A DNA stretch of 64,000 nucleotides from Bailinhaonella thermotolerans (GTDB lineage: Bacteria; Actinomycetota; Actinomycetes; Streptosporangiales; Streptosporangiaceae). Both the position numbers and the translations under genes were made by a program. The notes under the pieces are model-generated. The model ran no database searches and was not told the DNA's origin. It was given only the letters and a program-made list of their open reading frames with translations. Shown here piece after piece: positions 16,037 to 24,309 of the stretch. The stretch spans positions 496,001 through 560,000 of the forward strand of contig NZ_QZEY01000004.1 of NCBI RefSeq assembly GCF_003594875.1. Direction: 5' to 3'. Every line of letters starts with the position of its first letter. Position 1 is the stretch's first letter.

Positions 16037-19000
16037 ATGCGGCCGGCACGACGAGATCCACTGGGCGCCTACGCCCGCTGGTCGGTGCGCTCCCAGGGCC
16101 TCGTCCTGGGCCTGGCCGCCGCGGCCACGCTGCTCCTCGGCGTCTTCGCCGGCGGCCTCACCGACCGGCTCTCGAACGGTCACTTCAGCGCCACCGGCAC
16201 CCAGTCCGGCGAGGCCGACCGGCTGCTCGCCGAGCGGTTCCGCGCCCAGACCCCCGACCTCGTCCTGTACGCCAGGGCGCGCGAGCCCGTGGACGCCCCG
16301 GCGATCGCGGCGGCGGGCCGCGACCTCACCCGCCGCGTCGAGCGGGACCCCGGGGTCGCCTCGGTGCGGTCGCTCTGGACCGGCGGCTCCGCGGACCTGC
16401 GCTCCAAGGACGGGCGCGGAGCCCTGATCACCGTGGACCTGAAGGGGGACGCGCGAGCGACCGCGCGGCACGCCGAGCGGCTGGTGCCCCGCGTCGCCCG
16501 CGAGCGCGGGCCCTTCACGATCTCCGCGACCGGGCCCGTGTGGGCCATGGTCCAGATGATCGAGCGCGGCAAGGAGGACCAGCGCCTCGCCGAGGTGGTC
16601 ATCGCCCCGCTCACCGTGCTGATCCTGCTCATCGCCTTCCGCTCGGTGTTCGCCGCGATCGTCCCCGCCGTGATCGGGGCGCTCGCCGTCGTCGGCACCC
16701 TCGCCGCGCTGCGCCTGCTCACCCACGCGATCCCGGTCTGGGCGATGGCGCCCAACCTGGCCACCGCGCTCGGGTTCGGCCTGGCCATCGACTACAGCCT
16801 GTTCATGGTCACCCGCTTCCGCGAGGAGCTCGCGCGCGGCCGCACCGTGCCCGCCGCCGTCGAGGAGAGCATGCGCGTCGCCGGGCGCACCGTCCTGTTC
16901 TCCGCCGCGACGGTCGCGCTGGCCCTGTCCGGCCTGCTCGTCTTCCCCGTCGAGGCCATGCGCTCCCTGGCCTGGACCTCGATCACCCTGGTCGTGCTCG
17001 CGGCGGCGGCCACCGTCCTGGTCCTCCCCGCCCTCCTCGCCGTCATCGGCACCCGCGTCAACCGGCTGGACCCCTTCGCCCGCCTGCGCCGCACCCCGCC
17101 GCCGTCCGTCCCCGCGGCCGGCGGCGCCGTGCCCCTTCGCCCGTTCGCCCGCCGCCCGGGCGCGGTGGGCCTGGCCGGCGTGCTGACCTTCGCCGCCGTG
17201 GCCCTGACCCGGCTCGCCCCCTCACCGGCCCCCCGCCCCCGGACCGGGCTCGGGGACCGCCTCCTCACCGCCCTCCGCCGCCCCCGCCCGGCCCGGGCCG
17301 CCGCCCCGCGTCCCGCCGTACGGCCGCGCCCGGGGGTCGCCGGGGCGTCCCCGAACGGCGCCGCCCGCCCGCCACGGGCCGCCCCCCGGCCGGCCCCGGC
17401 CGTCTCCCTGGCCCGCTCCTCCTGGCCCCTCGCGCTGCTCACCCTGGTGGGCCCCGCCTCCCGCCCCCATGTCCGGGCCCCGCGCGCCGCGCACCCCGGG
17501 GGGAGGCAGTCCCCGCCCCGCCCCCTCGGCCCTCCCCGTGGCCTTCCCCGTGGCCTTCTCCGCGCCCTGCTCGCGCCGGGCCCCCGGCCGAGGCCGCCCG
17601 CGACGCCGCCCCGCACCCTCCGGCCCGCCCTCCCGGGCCCGCCGCCCGCCCACGGCCTGCCGGGGGCCGCGACGCCCCGGGCACCCCGGCCACGCGTCCC
17701 CCTCCGCGCCGCGCTGGCCGCCCTCGTCCCCGGCGGCCTCGTCCCCGGTGCGCGCCTTCCCGGTGTGCGCGTTCCCGGACCGCGTGTCCCCGGTGTGCGC
17801 GTTCCCGGTGTGCGCGTTCCCGGTGTGCGCGTTCCCGGACCGCGCGTCCCCGGCGCCGCCGCGACGGGGATCCCCTCCGCCGCGCGCGGCCCCCGGCCGG
17901 CCCCCGCGCCGCCGTACCCGGACGGTCCCCGGCACGGCCCGATCCCGCCGGCCTGGCGGCGCGGCACGCCGCTCTCCGCTCCGGTCGCGGACCTCGCGCC
18001 GCGCCGCCCGCGATCGCCGGGCCTCCTGGGCGCCCTGCTCAGGCCGTACGGCACGGCGGCGGGTGGCGGGGCGGCGGCCCTGTCGCGTGCCGTCCCGGAA
18101 TCGTCGGCGGGCGCGTCCGCCAGGGGCGTTCCCGGGGCGCTCCGGCGCCCTCCCGCGCGCGGCCCCGTCCGCGCCGCGCTGGCCGCCCTCGTCCCCCGGG
18201 CCCCCGTGCCCGTCACCGCCGCGACGGCCGCCACCGCCGGCCCGCGGCGCGCCGTGTCGTACGCCGGGGGCCCGGGCGCGCTCCCGGCGAGGGCGGCCGC
18301 CGCCGGGCGGGGCGGCGCGGACGGGCCGCGCCCCGCGAGGGTGCCCGCGGCGCGGGAGGCGAGGGCGGGCCGTTCCGCCTGGGCGCGGGAGGTGCTCGGC
18401 GGGCTGTGGCGGGACGCGCTCGGGGCGGATCGTCGGATCGTCGCCGCGGGCGGGGCGTGCGCGGCGTCGGTGCTGGCGTTCGAGCTGGTACGGCGGGCGC
18501 GGCGGAGGAGGGGGCACGCCCTCGCCGGCCGGCCCGGGCGGCGGCGCGGGGACGGCGTGGAGGAGAGCCCCGTCTGGCGGCGGATCGCGGTCGAGGTCGT
18601 GGGGCGGCCGGCGGCCTACGGCGGGGCGTGCGCGGTGGTGCTGGTGCTGCTGGCGCTGCCGTTCGGCCACGCGAGGTTCGGGGTCGCCGACGAGCGGGTG
18701 CTGCCGGCCGACATGGAGGCCCACACGACGGCCCAGCGGCTGCGGCACGACTTCGAGCGGCCCGTGGACCGGGAGCTGACCGTGGTGCTGCCGAAGGGCG
18801 GGACGGACGCGCGGGTGGAGGGGTACGCCCGCTGGCTGTCGGCCGTGCCGGACGTGCACTCCGTGCGGACGGTGACCGGCACCTACGTGCGCGGCGCGCG
18901 CACGGCGGGGCCCGCGGCGGAGAGCCGGGGGTTCGCCGCGCGCGGCTCGACGATGATCAAGGTGGCGGCGGCGGTCGACCCGCAGACAACCGCGGCGGCC

Positions 19001-19690
19001 CGGCTGGTGGAGAACCTGCGCGAGCTGCCCGCACCCGGGCGGCGGCTGATCACCGGGCGCGCCGCGCAGGTCGCGGACACGCTGTCGGCGCTGTCGGGCG
19101 CGCTGCCCTACGCGCTGGCGATCGTGGCCGGCGGGACGCTGGTGATGCTGTTCCTGTTCACCGGCGGGGTGCTGGTGTCGCTGAAGGCGCTGGCGCTCGG
19201 CGTCCTCAGCCTGTCCGCGAGCCTCGGCGCCGTGGTGTTCATCTTCCAGGACGGCAACCTGCGCGGCCTGGTGGGGGACTTCACGGTGACCGGGCACCTG
19301 GAGGCCGCGACCCTGCTGCTCGCCATGACCATCGCGTTCGGGCTCTCCGTGGACTACGAGGTGTTCCTGCTGGCCCGCATCCGCGAGGCGTACCACCGCA
19401 CCCGCGACCACGCGCGGGCGGTGGTCGCGGGCATCGCCGGGACCGGGCGGCTGGTGACGGCGGCGGCGCTGATCGTGGCCGTCACGACCGGCTCGCTGAC
19501 CGCCTCCTCCAACCTCCTCCTCAAGATGAACGGCCTGGCCCTGGCGCTGGCCGTGCTCGTGGACGCCACGCTCGTGCGCGGCGTGCTCGTGCCGGCGTTC
19601 ATGCGGCTGACCGGGGCGGCCAACTGGTGGGCCCCCGAGCCGCTGGCCCGGCTGCGCCGCCGCGCCGGAGTGACGGAGGTGCGCCACTGA
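16037..19690 (+). CDS. MMPL/RND-family transporter with a giant disordered insertion
   Basis: A 1217-residue membrane protein. The first RND half has a transmembrane segment near residues 18-40, an extracytoplasmic domain, then a helix cluster (about 185-340) including ALGFGLAIDYSLFMVTRF, the MMPL signature. The second half restarts near residue 850 (VVLVLLALPFGHARFGVADE) and contains the mirrored FGLSVDYEVFLLARIREAY. Normal actinobacterial MMPL proteins are about 700-750 residues; here about 490 residues of Pro/Arg/Ala/Gly-rich sequence separate the halves, including VRVPG repeats and two copies of RAALAALVP. The frame is uninterrupted. MMPL proteins usually export lipids or secondary metabolites; the adjacent terpene locus is suggestive only. 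ATG 16037 follows a GGGGGGAAG site. Confidence 0.88.
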   Translation: MRPARRDPLGAYARWSVRSQGLVLGLAAAATLLLGVFAGGLTDRLSNGHFSATGTQSGEADRLLAERFRAQTPDLVLYARAREPVDAPAIAAAGRDLTRRVERDPGVASVRSLWTGGSADLRSKDGRGALITVDLKGDARATARHAERLVPRVARERGPFTISATGPVWAMVQMIERGKEDQRLAEVVIAPLTVLILLIAFRSVFAAIVPAVIGALAVVGTLAALRLLTHAIPVWAMAPNLATALGFGLAIDYSLFMVTRFREELARGRTVPAAVEESMRVAGRTVLFSAATVALALSGLLVFPVEAMRSLAWTSITLVVLAAAATVLVLPALLAVIGTRVNRLDPFARLRRTPPPSVPAAGGAVPLRPFARRPGAVGLAGVLTFAAVALTRLAPSPAPRPRTGLGDRLLTALRRPRPARAAAPRPAVRPRPGVAGASPNGAARPPRAAPRPAPAVSLARSSWPLALLTLVGPASRPHVRAPRAAHPGGRQSPPRPLGPPRGLPRGLLRALLAPGPRPRPPATPPRTLRPALPGPPPAHGLPGAATPRAPRPRVPLRAALAALVPGGLVPGARLPGVRVPGPRVPGVRVPGVRVPGVRVPGPRVPGAAATGIPSAARGPRPAPAPPYPDGPRHGPIPPAWRRGTPLSAPVADLAPRRPRSPGLLGALLRPYGTAAGGGAAALSRAVPESSAGASARGVPGALRRPPARGPVRAALAALVPRAPVPVTAATAATAGPRRAVSYAGGPGALPARAAAAGRGGADGPRPARVPAAREARAGRSAWAREVLGGLWRDALGADRRIVAAGGACAASVLAFELVRRARRRRGHALAGRPGRRRGDGVEESPVWRRIAVEVVGRPAAYGGACAVVLVLLALPFGHARFGVADERVLPADMEAHTTAQRLRHDFERPVDRELTVVLPKGGTDARVEGYARWLSAVPDVHSVRTVTGTYVRGARTAGPAAESRGFAARGSTMIKVAAAVDPQTTAAARLVENLRELPAPGRRLITGRAAQVADTLSALSGALPYALAIVAGGTLVMLFLFTGGVLVSLKALALGVLSLSASLGAVVFIFQDGNLRGLVGDFTVTGHLEAATLLLAMTIAFGLSVDYEVFLLARIREAYHRTRDHARAVVAGIAGTGRLVTAAALIVAVTTGSLTASSNLLLKMNGLALALAVLVDATLVRGVLVPAFMRLTGAANWWAPEPLARLRRRAGVTEVRH
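17740..17853 (+). repeat. 15-bp repeats encoding VRVPG/PRVPG inside the MMPL insertion
   Basis: Seven or more 15-bp units near GTGCGCGTTCCCGGT (alternating with GACCGCGTGTCCCCG forms) encode a run of LVPG, VRVPG and PRVPG pentapeptides. The copies are similar enough to suggest slippage-driven growth of the insertion. Confidence 0.75.
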
Positions 19691-19740
19691 CCACTCCCCG
19701 TTTTACCGTTCCCCGGCGTGTTCATGGACCTCACCTGGGA

Positions 19741-19768
19741 ATGTAACTGTCCGAAGTCAAGATGTAAC
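19741..19768 (+). promoter_or_regulatory. ATGTAAC direct repeat upstream of the small exported peptide
   Basis: ATGTAACTG at 19741 and ATGTAACAG at 19762 are 21 bp apart, two helical turns, in an AT-rich pocket just before the peptide gene. The spacing suits a dimeric activator such as an OmpR-type regulator; either copy could also be a -10 element. This is inference. Confidence 0.35.
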
Positions 19769-19782
19769 AGAAAGGGTCGATC

Positions 19783-19965
19783 ATGGAATCCCGTTCACTC
19801 CGCCTGGCCCGCCGCGTCGCCGGCGTGCTCGCGCTGACCGTCCTGATCGTCGCGGGAGGGGCCACGGCCGCCTCCGCGGGCACGGGCGACGGCTTCTTCG
19901 ACATGGTCGAGGACGTGCTCAACGGGGCGGACGCCCCCCGCAACTTCTTCTTCTTCAGTCCCTGA
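19783..19965 (+). CDS. tiny exported peptide ending in FFFFSP
   Basis: 60 residues. A clear Sec signal peptide (VAGVLALTVLIVAGG, cleavage after ASA) leaves about 28 residues: an acidic segment GDGFFDMVEDVLNGADAP and then RNFFFFSP. There are no cysteines. I recognise no family. ATG 19783 has GAAAGGG about 7 bp upstream, the region before it is AT-rich with a direct repeat, and a hairpin terminator follows 5 bp after the stop. This complete transcription-unit architecture makes it more credible than a chance frame. The hydrophobic aromatic end could anchor it in a membrane or drive self-assembly (inference). Confidence 0.6.
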   Translation: MESRSLRLARRVAGVLALTVLIVAGGATAASAGTGDGFFDMVEDVLNGADAPRNFFFFSP

Positions 19966-19970
19966 GAGCC

Positions 19971-20010
19971 GGGGCCGGGCGCGCTCCGGGGCATGGCCGC
20001 GCCCGGCCCC
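19971..20010 (+). terminator. 13-bp stem terminator after the small peptide gene
   Basis: GGGGCCGGGCGCG (19971-19983) pairs with CGCGCCCGGCCCC (19998-20010) around a 14-nt loop, starting 5 bp after the peptide stop. Confidence 0.65.
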
Positions 20011-20098
20011 ACCTCCCCGCCCCCGATCGATGATCGGATCCGGCCGGTGATCCGGGGTACGCTCGCGGCAACGCGCGGAGCGGAGGAGGGAGCACGGC

Positions 20099-20908
20099 AT
20101 GGCGGCGTCGCGGGAGCGGGAGTTCCAGGGGACGCGAGGCGGGATCACGGTGCGGGAGTGGCCGCTCGAACACCCTCGCATGCTGGCGATCCTGGTCCAC
20201 GGGTACGGCGAGCACATCGGGCGCTACGAGCACGTCGCCGACGCGCTGATCAAGGCGGGCGCGGCGGTGTTCGGGCCCGACCACATGGGCCACGGCAGGT
20301 CGGCGGGCGACCGGGTGCTCATCGAGGACTTCGAGGACGTGGTCACCGACGTCCACGCCGTGGAGGAGCTGGCCAGGGCCGAGCACCCTGGCGTGCCGGT
20401 GGTGATGATCGGCCACTCGATGGGCGGCATGATCGCGGCCCGCTACGCCCAGCGGTACGGCGACGGCCTGTCCGCGCTCGTCCTGTCCGGCCCGGTCCTG
20501 GGCGACTGGACGGTGATCGGCACGCTGCTCGCCCTCGACGAGATCCCCGACATCCCCATCGACCCCGGCACCCTGTCCCGCGACCCGTCCGTGGGCGCGG
20601 CGTACGCCCAGGACCCCCTGGTCTGGCACGGCCCGTTCAAGCGTCCCACGGTGGAGGCGTTCGCCCGCGCCCTGGAGGCGATCGCCAAGGGCGGCTCGCT
20701 GGGCGCGCTGCCCACGCTGTGGATCCACGGCGAGGAGGACGCCCTCGTCCCCCTCGGCGGCACCCGCACGGGCATCGCCGCGCTGCGGGGCGCGGGCCTG
20801 ACCGAGCGGATCCGCCCCGGCGCCCGTCACGAGGTCTTCAACGAGATCGACAGGGACGAGGTCCTGGCCGAGGTCACCGCCTTCCTCGACCGGGCGCTGA
20901 GCCGCTGA
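20099..20908 (+). CDS. alpha/beta hydrolase, monoacylglycerol-lipase-like
   Basis: 269 residues of the Hydrolase_4 (serine aminopeptidase S33/monoglyceride lipase) type. LVHGYGEHIGRYEHVA is the characteristic oxyanion-side motif, GHSMGGMIA holds the nucleophile serine, the acid is in HGEEDALVP and the histidine in GARHEVFNE. It lacks a signal peptide, so it probably acts on cytoplasmic acylglycerols or lysophospholipids. ATG 20099 follows a strong GGAGGAGGGAG. Its 3' end overlaps the convergent polyphosphate polymerase gene by 35 bp. Confidence 0.88.
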   Translation: MAASREREFQGTRGGITVREWPLEHPRMLAILVHGYGEHIGRYEHVADALIKAGAAVFGPDHMGHGRSAGDRVLIEDFEDVVTDVHAVEELARAEHPGVPVVMIGHSMGGMIAARYAQRYGDGLSALVLSGPVLGDWTVIGTLLALDEIPDIPIDPGTLSRDPSVGAAYAQDPLVWHGPFKRPTVEAFARALEAIAKGGSLGALPTLWIHGEEDALVPLGGTRTGIAALRGAGLTERIRPGARHEVFNEIDRDEVLAEVTAFLDRALSR

Positions 20909-21746
20909 GCAGCGACTCCGCCGGCGGGTCGGGGAAGAGCCTGCGGAGCACCGGGAGCCAGGGCGCGGCGGTCACCGAGGGGCGCAGGACCGCCACCGCC
21001 ACGCAGTACTTGCTCAGGCTCAGCGGGCGCACCCCGAGCCGGCGCAGCAGCCGGTCCACCGGGGTCTCCGGCCCCGGCGACTTGGACTCCAGCAGCATGT
21101 GCCCGTTTCCTGCGGCGGCCCGGCGCGTCCCGTCCGCGCAGACCAGGCCGGTGTCGCAGGTGACGCGCCCGGTCCCGGCCAGGTGGACGAGCGTGGCGCG
21201 CGCGTAGGTCGTCGTCGCGACCGGCCCGAGGTCCTCCGGCGGCGGCTCGCCGTACCCCTTCCGCAGGGTGGCGGCCAGGAAGGCGCGCGCCCGCGGGGTC
21301 AGCTCGGCCCGGCGCTCGATGTCGTACGGCATGCGGTGCTTGTCCGTGGAATCCCGCGCGCCGTTCAGCTTCACCTCGAACATGCACGCGCCGGAGTCCA
21401 GGTAGGACCGGGTGCGGACCTTGAACCGGCGCCGCCGGCCCTGGACGTGGCCGCGGTAGGTGAGCAGGCCGGGGGTGTCGAAGTACGTCGAGGAGTACCG
21501 GAACCGGCGCAGCCCGCCGATCTCCAGCACGCCGTACTCGCGGCCGGCCAGCCCGATCAGCTCGGCGAACGCGCCGACCGGCACCAGGTACTTCCGGTCC
21601 AGCCGGGTCTGCAGCTCGGCGCGCTCGCGCACCCGCGCCAGGCTCACTGGCGGCAGCCCGTCCAGCAGCCGGTCCAGCGGCCGGTCCAGCGGGTCGTCCA
21701 GCGGCCGGTCCAGCGGGTCGTCCAGCGGCTCGTCCGGGGCGCTCAC
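20874..21746 (-). CDS. VTC-domain polyphosphate polymerase
   Basis: A 290-residue cytoplasmic protein with the VTC fold, the catalytic domain that makes polyphosphate from ATP. Basic and acidic active-site elements typical of the tunnel are present: LDRKYLVP, the RGRRRRFKVRTRSYL strand, MFEVKLNG, LLESKSPG and SLSKYCVA. GTG 21746 overlaps the TGA of the DUF4956 gene, a pairing known in many bacteria, where the membrane protein is thought to help dispose of or anchor polyphosphate. The first 30 residues are a PLDDPLDR repeat with no counterpart in the family. The gene is second in a two-gene minus-strand operon. Confidence 0.88.
   Translation of the reverse strand: MSAPDEPLDDPLDRPLDDPLDRPLDRLLDGLPPVSLARVRERAELQTRLDRKYLVPVGAFAELIGLAGREYGVLEIGGLRRFRYSSTYFDTPGLLTYRGHVQGRRRRFKVRTRSYLDSGACMFEVKLNGARDSTDKHRMPYDIERRAELTPRARAFLAATLRKGYGEPPPEDLGPVATTTYARATLVHLAGTGRVTCDTGLVCADGTRRAAAGNGHMLLESKSPGPETPVDRLLRRLGVRPLSLSKYCVAVAVLRPSVTAAPWLPVLRRLFPDPPAESLLSGSAPGRGRR
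21657..21728 (-). repeat. 15/30-bp repeat coding PLDDPLDR in the VTC N-terminus
   Basis: Alternating CAGCGGCCGGTC and CAGCGGGTCGTC units (plus-strand reading) encode PLDDPLDRPLDDPLDRPLDR. The copies are nearly identical, which points to recent slippage expansion. Confidence 0.75.
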
Positions 21747-22345
21747 GCGGCCACCCCGCGCGCCCCGGCGGCCGGCCGGGGGGTCCCGGCGGGCTCGTCC
21801 GGGACGCGGTACCGGACGTCCACCACCATGACGTCCCGCACGTAGTCGATCTCGGAGACGATCTGCCGCAGCACGGTCCCGCCGAGACGGCGTTCCAGGT
21901 CCTCGCGGAGCGCGGCCGGGTCCCGGTGCACCACGTCCAGCGTCACGACCTGCCGCCGCACCCGCGACCGGAGGCGCGGATGGTCCCCGACGTACATCAC
22001 CAGGAGCAGGACCGGGTTGAGGATCGCGGTCAGCCAGGGGGACTCCGCCGCGACGCCGTTGACCAGCCCCAGCGACAGCGCCACGAAGTAGTAGCCCACC
22101 TCCTCCTGGGTGATCTTGCTGGAGCGCAGCCGGATGATGGACAGCACCGCGAACAGCCCGAAGCCCACGGCGAGGTCGGCGCGCTGGGCCAGCAGCAGCG
22201 AGCTGACCGTGAACACGCCGACGTTCACCGCGACGAACGCGAGCTGCAGGTCCCGCCGGTGGTGGCGCCGGAAGTAGATGACGCCCGCCAGCAGGATGAT
22301 CGCGATCAGGTCGGCCGCCAGGCCGTACAGGATCCGGGAAACCAT
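21743..22345 (-). CDS. DUF4956 membrane protein
   Basis: 200 residues with four hydrophobic segments (LAADLIAIILLAGVIYF, LAFVAVNVGVFTVSSLLLA, a central AVGFGLFAVLSIIRLRSS region and ILNPVLLLVMYV) and a soluble C-terminal domain containing VRRQVVTLDVVHRD. RLRSSKITQEEVGYYF is the conserved DUF4956 stretch. ATG 22345 is chosen because GGGAGGAACGG precedes it; the open frame extends 40 codons further but without support. It is coupled to the VTC polymerase gene by a GTGA overlap. Function is unproven; association with polyphosphate synthesis rests on the gene pairing. Confidence 0.85.
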   Translation of the reverse strand: MVSRILYGLAADLIAIILLAGVIYFRRHHRRDLQLAFVAVNVGVFTVSSLLLAQRADLAVGFGLFAVLSIIRLRSSKITQEEVGYYFVALSLGLVNGVAAESPWLTAILNPVLLLVMYVGDHPRLRSRVRRQVVTLDVVHRDPAALREDLERRLGGTVLRQIVSEIDYVRDVMVVDVRYRVPDEPAGTPRPAAGARGVAA

Positions 22346-22449
22346 CCGTTCCTCCCGTCGAATGCTCCGCTTCCGGCGCGCCGGGACCGGCCCGCCGCGC
22401 CCTCCATCCGGACTCTCGCGGCGGCGGATGGGAGCGGGATGAGGCGGAG

Positions 22450-22490
22450 ATGAGAGGGTCCTCATCAGCCGCGCATGAGAGGTTTCTCAT
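22450..22490. promoter_or_regulatory. paired inverted repeats in the divergent DUF4956/two-component region
   Basis: ATGAGAGGGTCCTCAT (22450-22465) and ATGAGAGGTTTCTCAT (22475-22490) are two copies of one imperfect palindrome with centres 25 bp apart. A further GATGAG half-site lies at 22438-22443. They lie between the polyphosphate operon (minus) and the small protein plus sensor/regulator operon (plus), at the right distance from both starts. An OmpR-type regulator encoded 2 kb downstream is the obvious candidate to bind them; that is inference. Confidence 0.6.
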
Positions 22491-22535
22491 CCGGCTCCAA
22501 CCTCCGTCTCCGCGGGGACGGGGGAGGATCGCGGT

Positions 22536-22847
22536 ATGCGTGCGCGAAACGTGCTCACGGCGGTCGCGGCGGGCGGCCTCCTGGCGCTGGCGCTGGGGCT
22601 GGTCGTGGCGCGGGCCACCGAGGACCCCCGGCCCGACCTCGGCGGGGTCGTCGAGGTCACCGCGGGTCCCGCGCGGGGCCCCGGCCCGGCCGCGACGGCC
22701 CGCGCGACCCCCTCGCCCACGGCGTCGCCCCGCGCGGCCCCGTCCCGTGAGGCGCGGCACCCCGGCGGCCGGCCCGTCCCGCCGCCGCCCCCGCCGTACA
22801 GCGGGGACGATGACGACGGCGAGGCCGACGACGATGACCCCGAGTGA
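22536..22847 (+). CDS. small membrane-anchored Pro- and Asp-rich protein
   Basis: 103 residues: a single hydrophobic N-terminal segment (VLTAVAAGGLLALALGLVVA) that is either a signal or an anchor, then a Pro/Ala/Thr-rich region, PVPPPPPPYSG and an acidic tail with DDDD twice. ATG 22536 follows GGGGAGGATC. It overlaps the start of the sensor kinase gene, so the three genes are probably one operon. The acidic tail outside the membrane might bind cations and act as an input for the kinase; this is a guess from arrangement. I do not recognise a family. Confidence 0.6.
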   Translation: MRARNVLTAVAAGGLLALALGLVVARATEDPRPDLGGVVEVTAGPARGPGPAATARATPSPTASPRAAPSREARHPGGRPVPPPPPPYSGDDDDGEADDDDPE

Positions 22848-24309
22848 CCTCCGGGCGCGTGCCGACGCCCGGGATGAGCGCGGGGACGGCGCGGGGCGGC
22901 GGGGGCCCGCGGGGGAACGGCCGCGCCGGGCGGTCAGCGCGCGTGCGCGCATCGTGGGCTGGATGACGCTGCTGGTCGGGTCCGCGCTGGCCGGGTCGGT
23001 GTTCGTGACCTGGTCGGTCCTGTCGGCCCGGCTGGACGCGCGCCTCACCGGCGAGCTGACGCACGAGGCGGGCAAGCTGCGGGAGTACGCCCGCCGCGCC
23101 ACCGGGCCCGACCTGTCGGAGTTCCTGAGCGGCTACCTCGCGCAGAACGTGCCGGACACGCACGAGACGTTCTTCTCGATCGTGGATGGCCGCGCCGAGC
23201 GCCGGAGCGCGCCCGACCCGCCCGCCCGGCTCGACCGCGACCCCGGCTTCGTCGCCACGGCCGCCGCCGCCACCGAGCCCGCGTACGGCTGGACCGAGAG
23301 CCGGGCGGGGCCGGTGCGCTACGCCGTGCTGCCGGTGCGGGTCTCCGGGGACGGGCGGCGGGGCGCGCTGGTGGTGCTGGAGTTCCGCGACCCGCTGCGC
23401 GCCGAGGTGACCGAGGCGACGCGGGTGCTGGCGCTGACCGCCTTCGGCGCGCTGGCCGTGGCCGGGCTGGCGGGCTGGCTGGTCGCCGGGCGGGTGCTGG
23501 CCCCCATCCGGCTCGTGCGGCAGACCGCCGACCAGATCGGGGAGTCCGACCTGACCCGGCGCCTGGAGGTGCGCGGGAACGACGACGTGGCCGCCCTCGC
23601 CACGACGTTCAACCGCATGCTCGACCGGCTGGAGTCGGCGTTCGCGGCGCAGCGCACCTTCCTCGACGACGCCGCCCACGAGCTGCGCACCCCCATCACC
23701 GTGATCCGGGGGCACCTGGAACTCCTCGGCGGCGACCCCGGGGAGCTGGCCGAGACGCGCGCGCTGCTCATGGACGAGCTGGACCGGATGAACCGCATGG
23801 TGGACGATCTGCTCGTGCTGGCGAAGGCGGACCGGCCCGACTTCCTGACGCCCGGCGAGGTGGACCTCGCCGACCTGGTGGTGGAGGTCGTGGCCAAGGC
23901 GCGCGGGCTCGGGCAGCGGCGCTGGCGGGTGGGCGCGGTCGCCGAGGCGTCCGTGCCCGGCGACGGCCAGCGGCTCACCCAGGCGCTCATGCAGCTCGCC
24001 GCGAACGCCGTACGGCACACCGGCCCGGGTGACACCATCGAGGTCGGGTCGGCGGTGCGCGGCCGGACCGCGTCGCTCTGGGTGCGCGACACGGGCCCCG
24101 GCGTGGCCCCGGAGGACGCCGAGCGCGTCTTCGGCCGTTTCGTGCGCGGGAGCGCCGTGCCCCGCGCGCAGGACGGCGCCGGCCTCGGGCTGGCCATCGT
24201 GGCCTCGATCGCGCGGGCGCACGGCGGGACGGCCCGCGTCGAGAGCCCGCCGGGCGGGGGCGCCCGGTTCGTCCTGGATCTGCCCGCACGCCCGGAGGTG
24301 GCCCGGTGA
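22834..24309 (+). CDS. sensor histidine kinase
   Basis: About 491 residues. Two transmembrane segments (MTLLVGSALAGSVFVTWSVL near the N-terminus and LTAFGALAVAGLAGWLVAG) flank an extracytoplasmic sensor of roughly 150 residues. HAMP (APIRLVRQTADQIGESDL), the H-box FLDDAAHELRTPITVI with His282, the N-box LAANAVRHT and the ATP-lid glycines DTGPGVAPED and GAGLGLAIV follow in order. ATG 22834 has GAGG 9 bp upstream; ATG 22810 is also possible. It overlaps the preceding small gene and the following regulator, and comes before rather than after the regulator, which is the less common order. Confidence 0.88.
   Translation: MTPSDLRARADARDERGDGAGRRGPAGERPRRAVSARARIVGWMTLLVGSALAGSVFVTWSVLSARLDARLTGELTHEAGKLREYARRATGPDLSEFLSGYLAQNVPDTHETFFSIVDGRAERRSAPDPPARLDRDPGFVATAAAATEPAYGWTESRAGPVRYAVLPVRVSGDGRRGALVVLEFRDPLRAEVTEATRVLALTAFGALAVAGLAGWLVAGRVLAPIRLVRQTADQIGESDLTRRLEVRGNDDVAALATTFNRMLDRLESAFAAQRTFLDDAAHELRTPITVIRGHLELLGGDPGELAETRALLMDELDRMNRMVDDLLVLAKADRPDFLTPGEVDLADLVVEVVAKARGLGQRRWRVGAVAEASVPGDGQRLTQALMQLAANAVRHTGPGDTIEVGSAVRGRTASLWVRDTGPGVAPEDAERVFGRFVRGSAVPRAQDGAGLGLAIVASIARAHGGTARVESPPGGGARFVLDLPARPEVAR

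Noticed and set aside
17222-19687. A long minus-strand frame (about 820 codons) opposite the MMPL gene
   Set aside because: The plus strand carries the MMPL signatures at both ends. The antisense product is Arg/Gly/His-rich without a recognisable motif or ribosome site.
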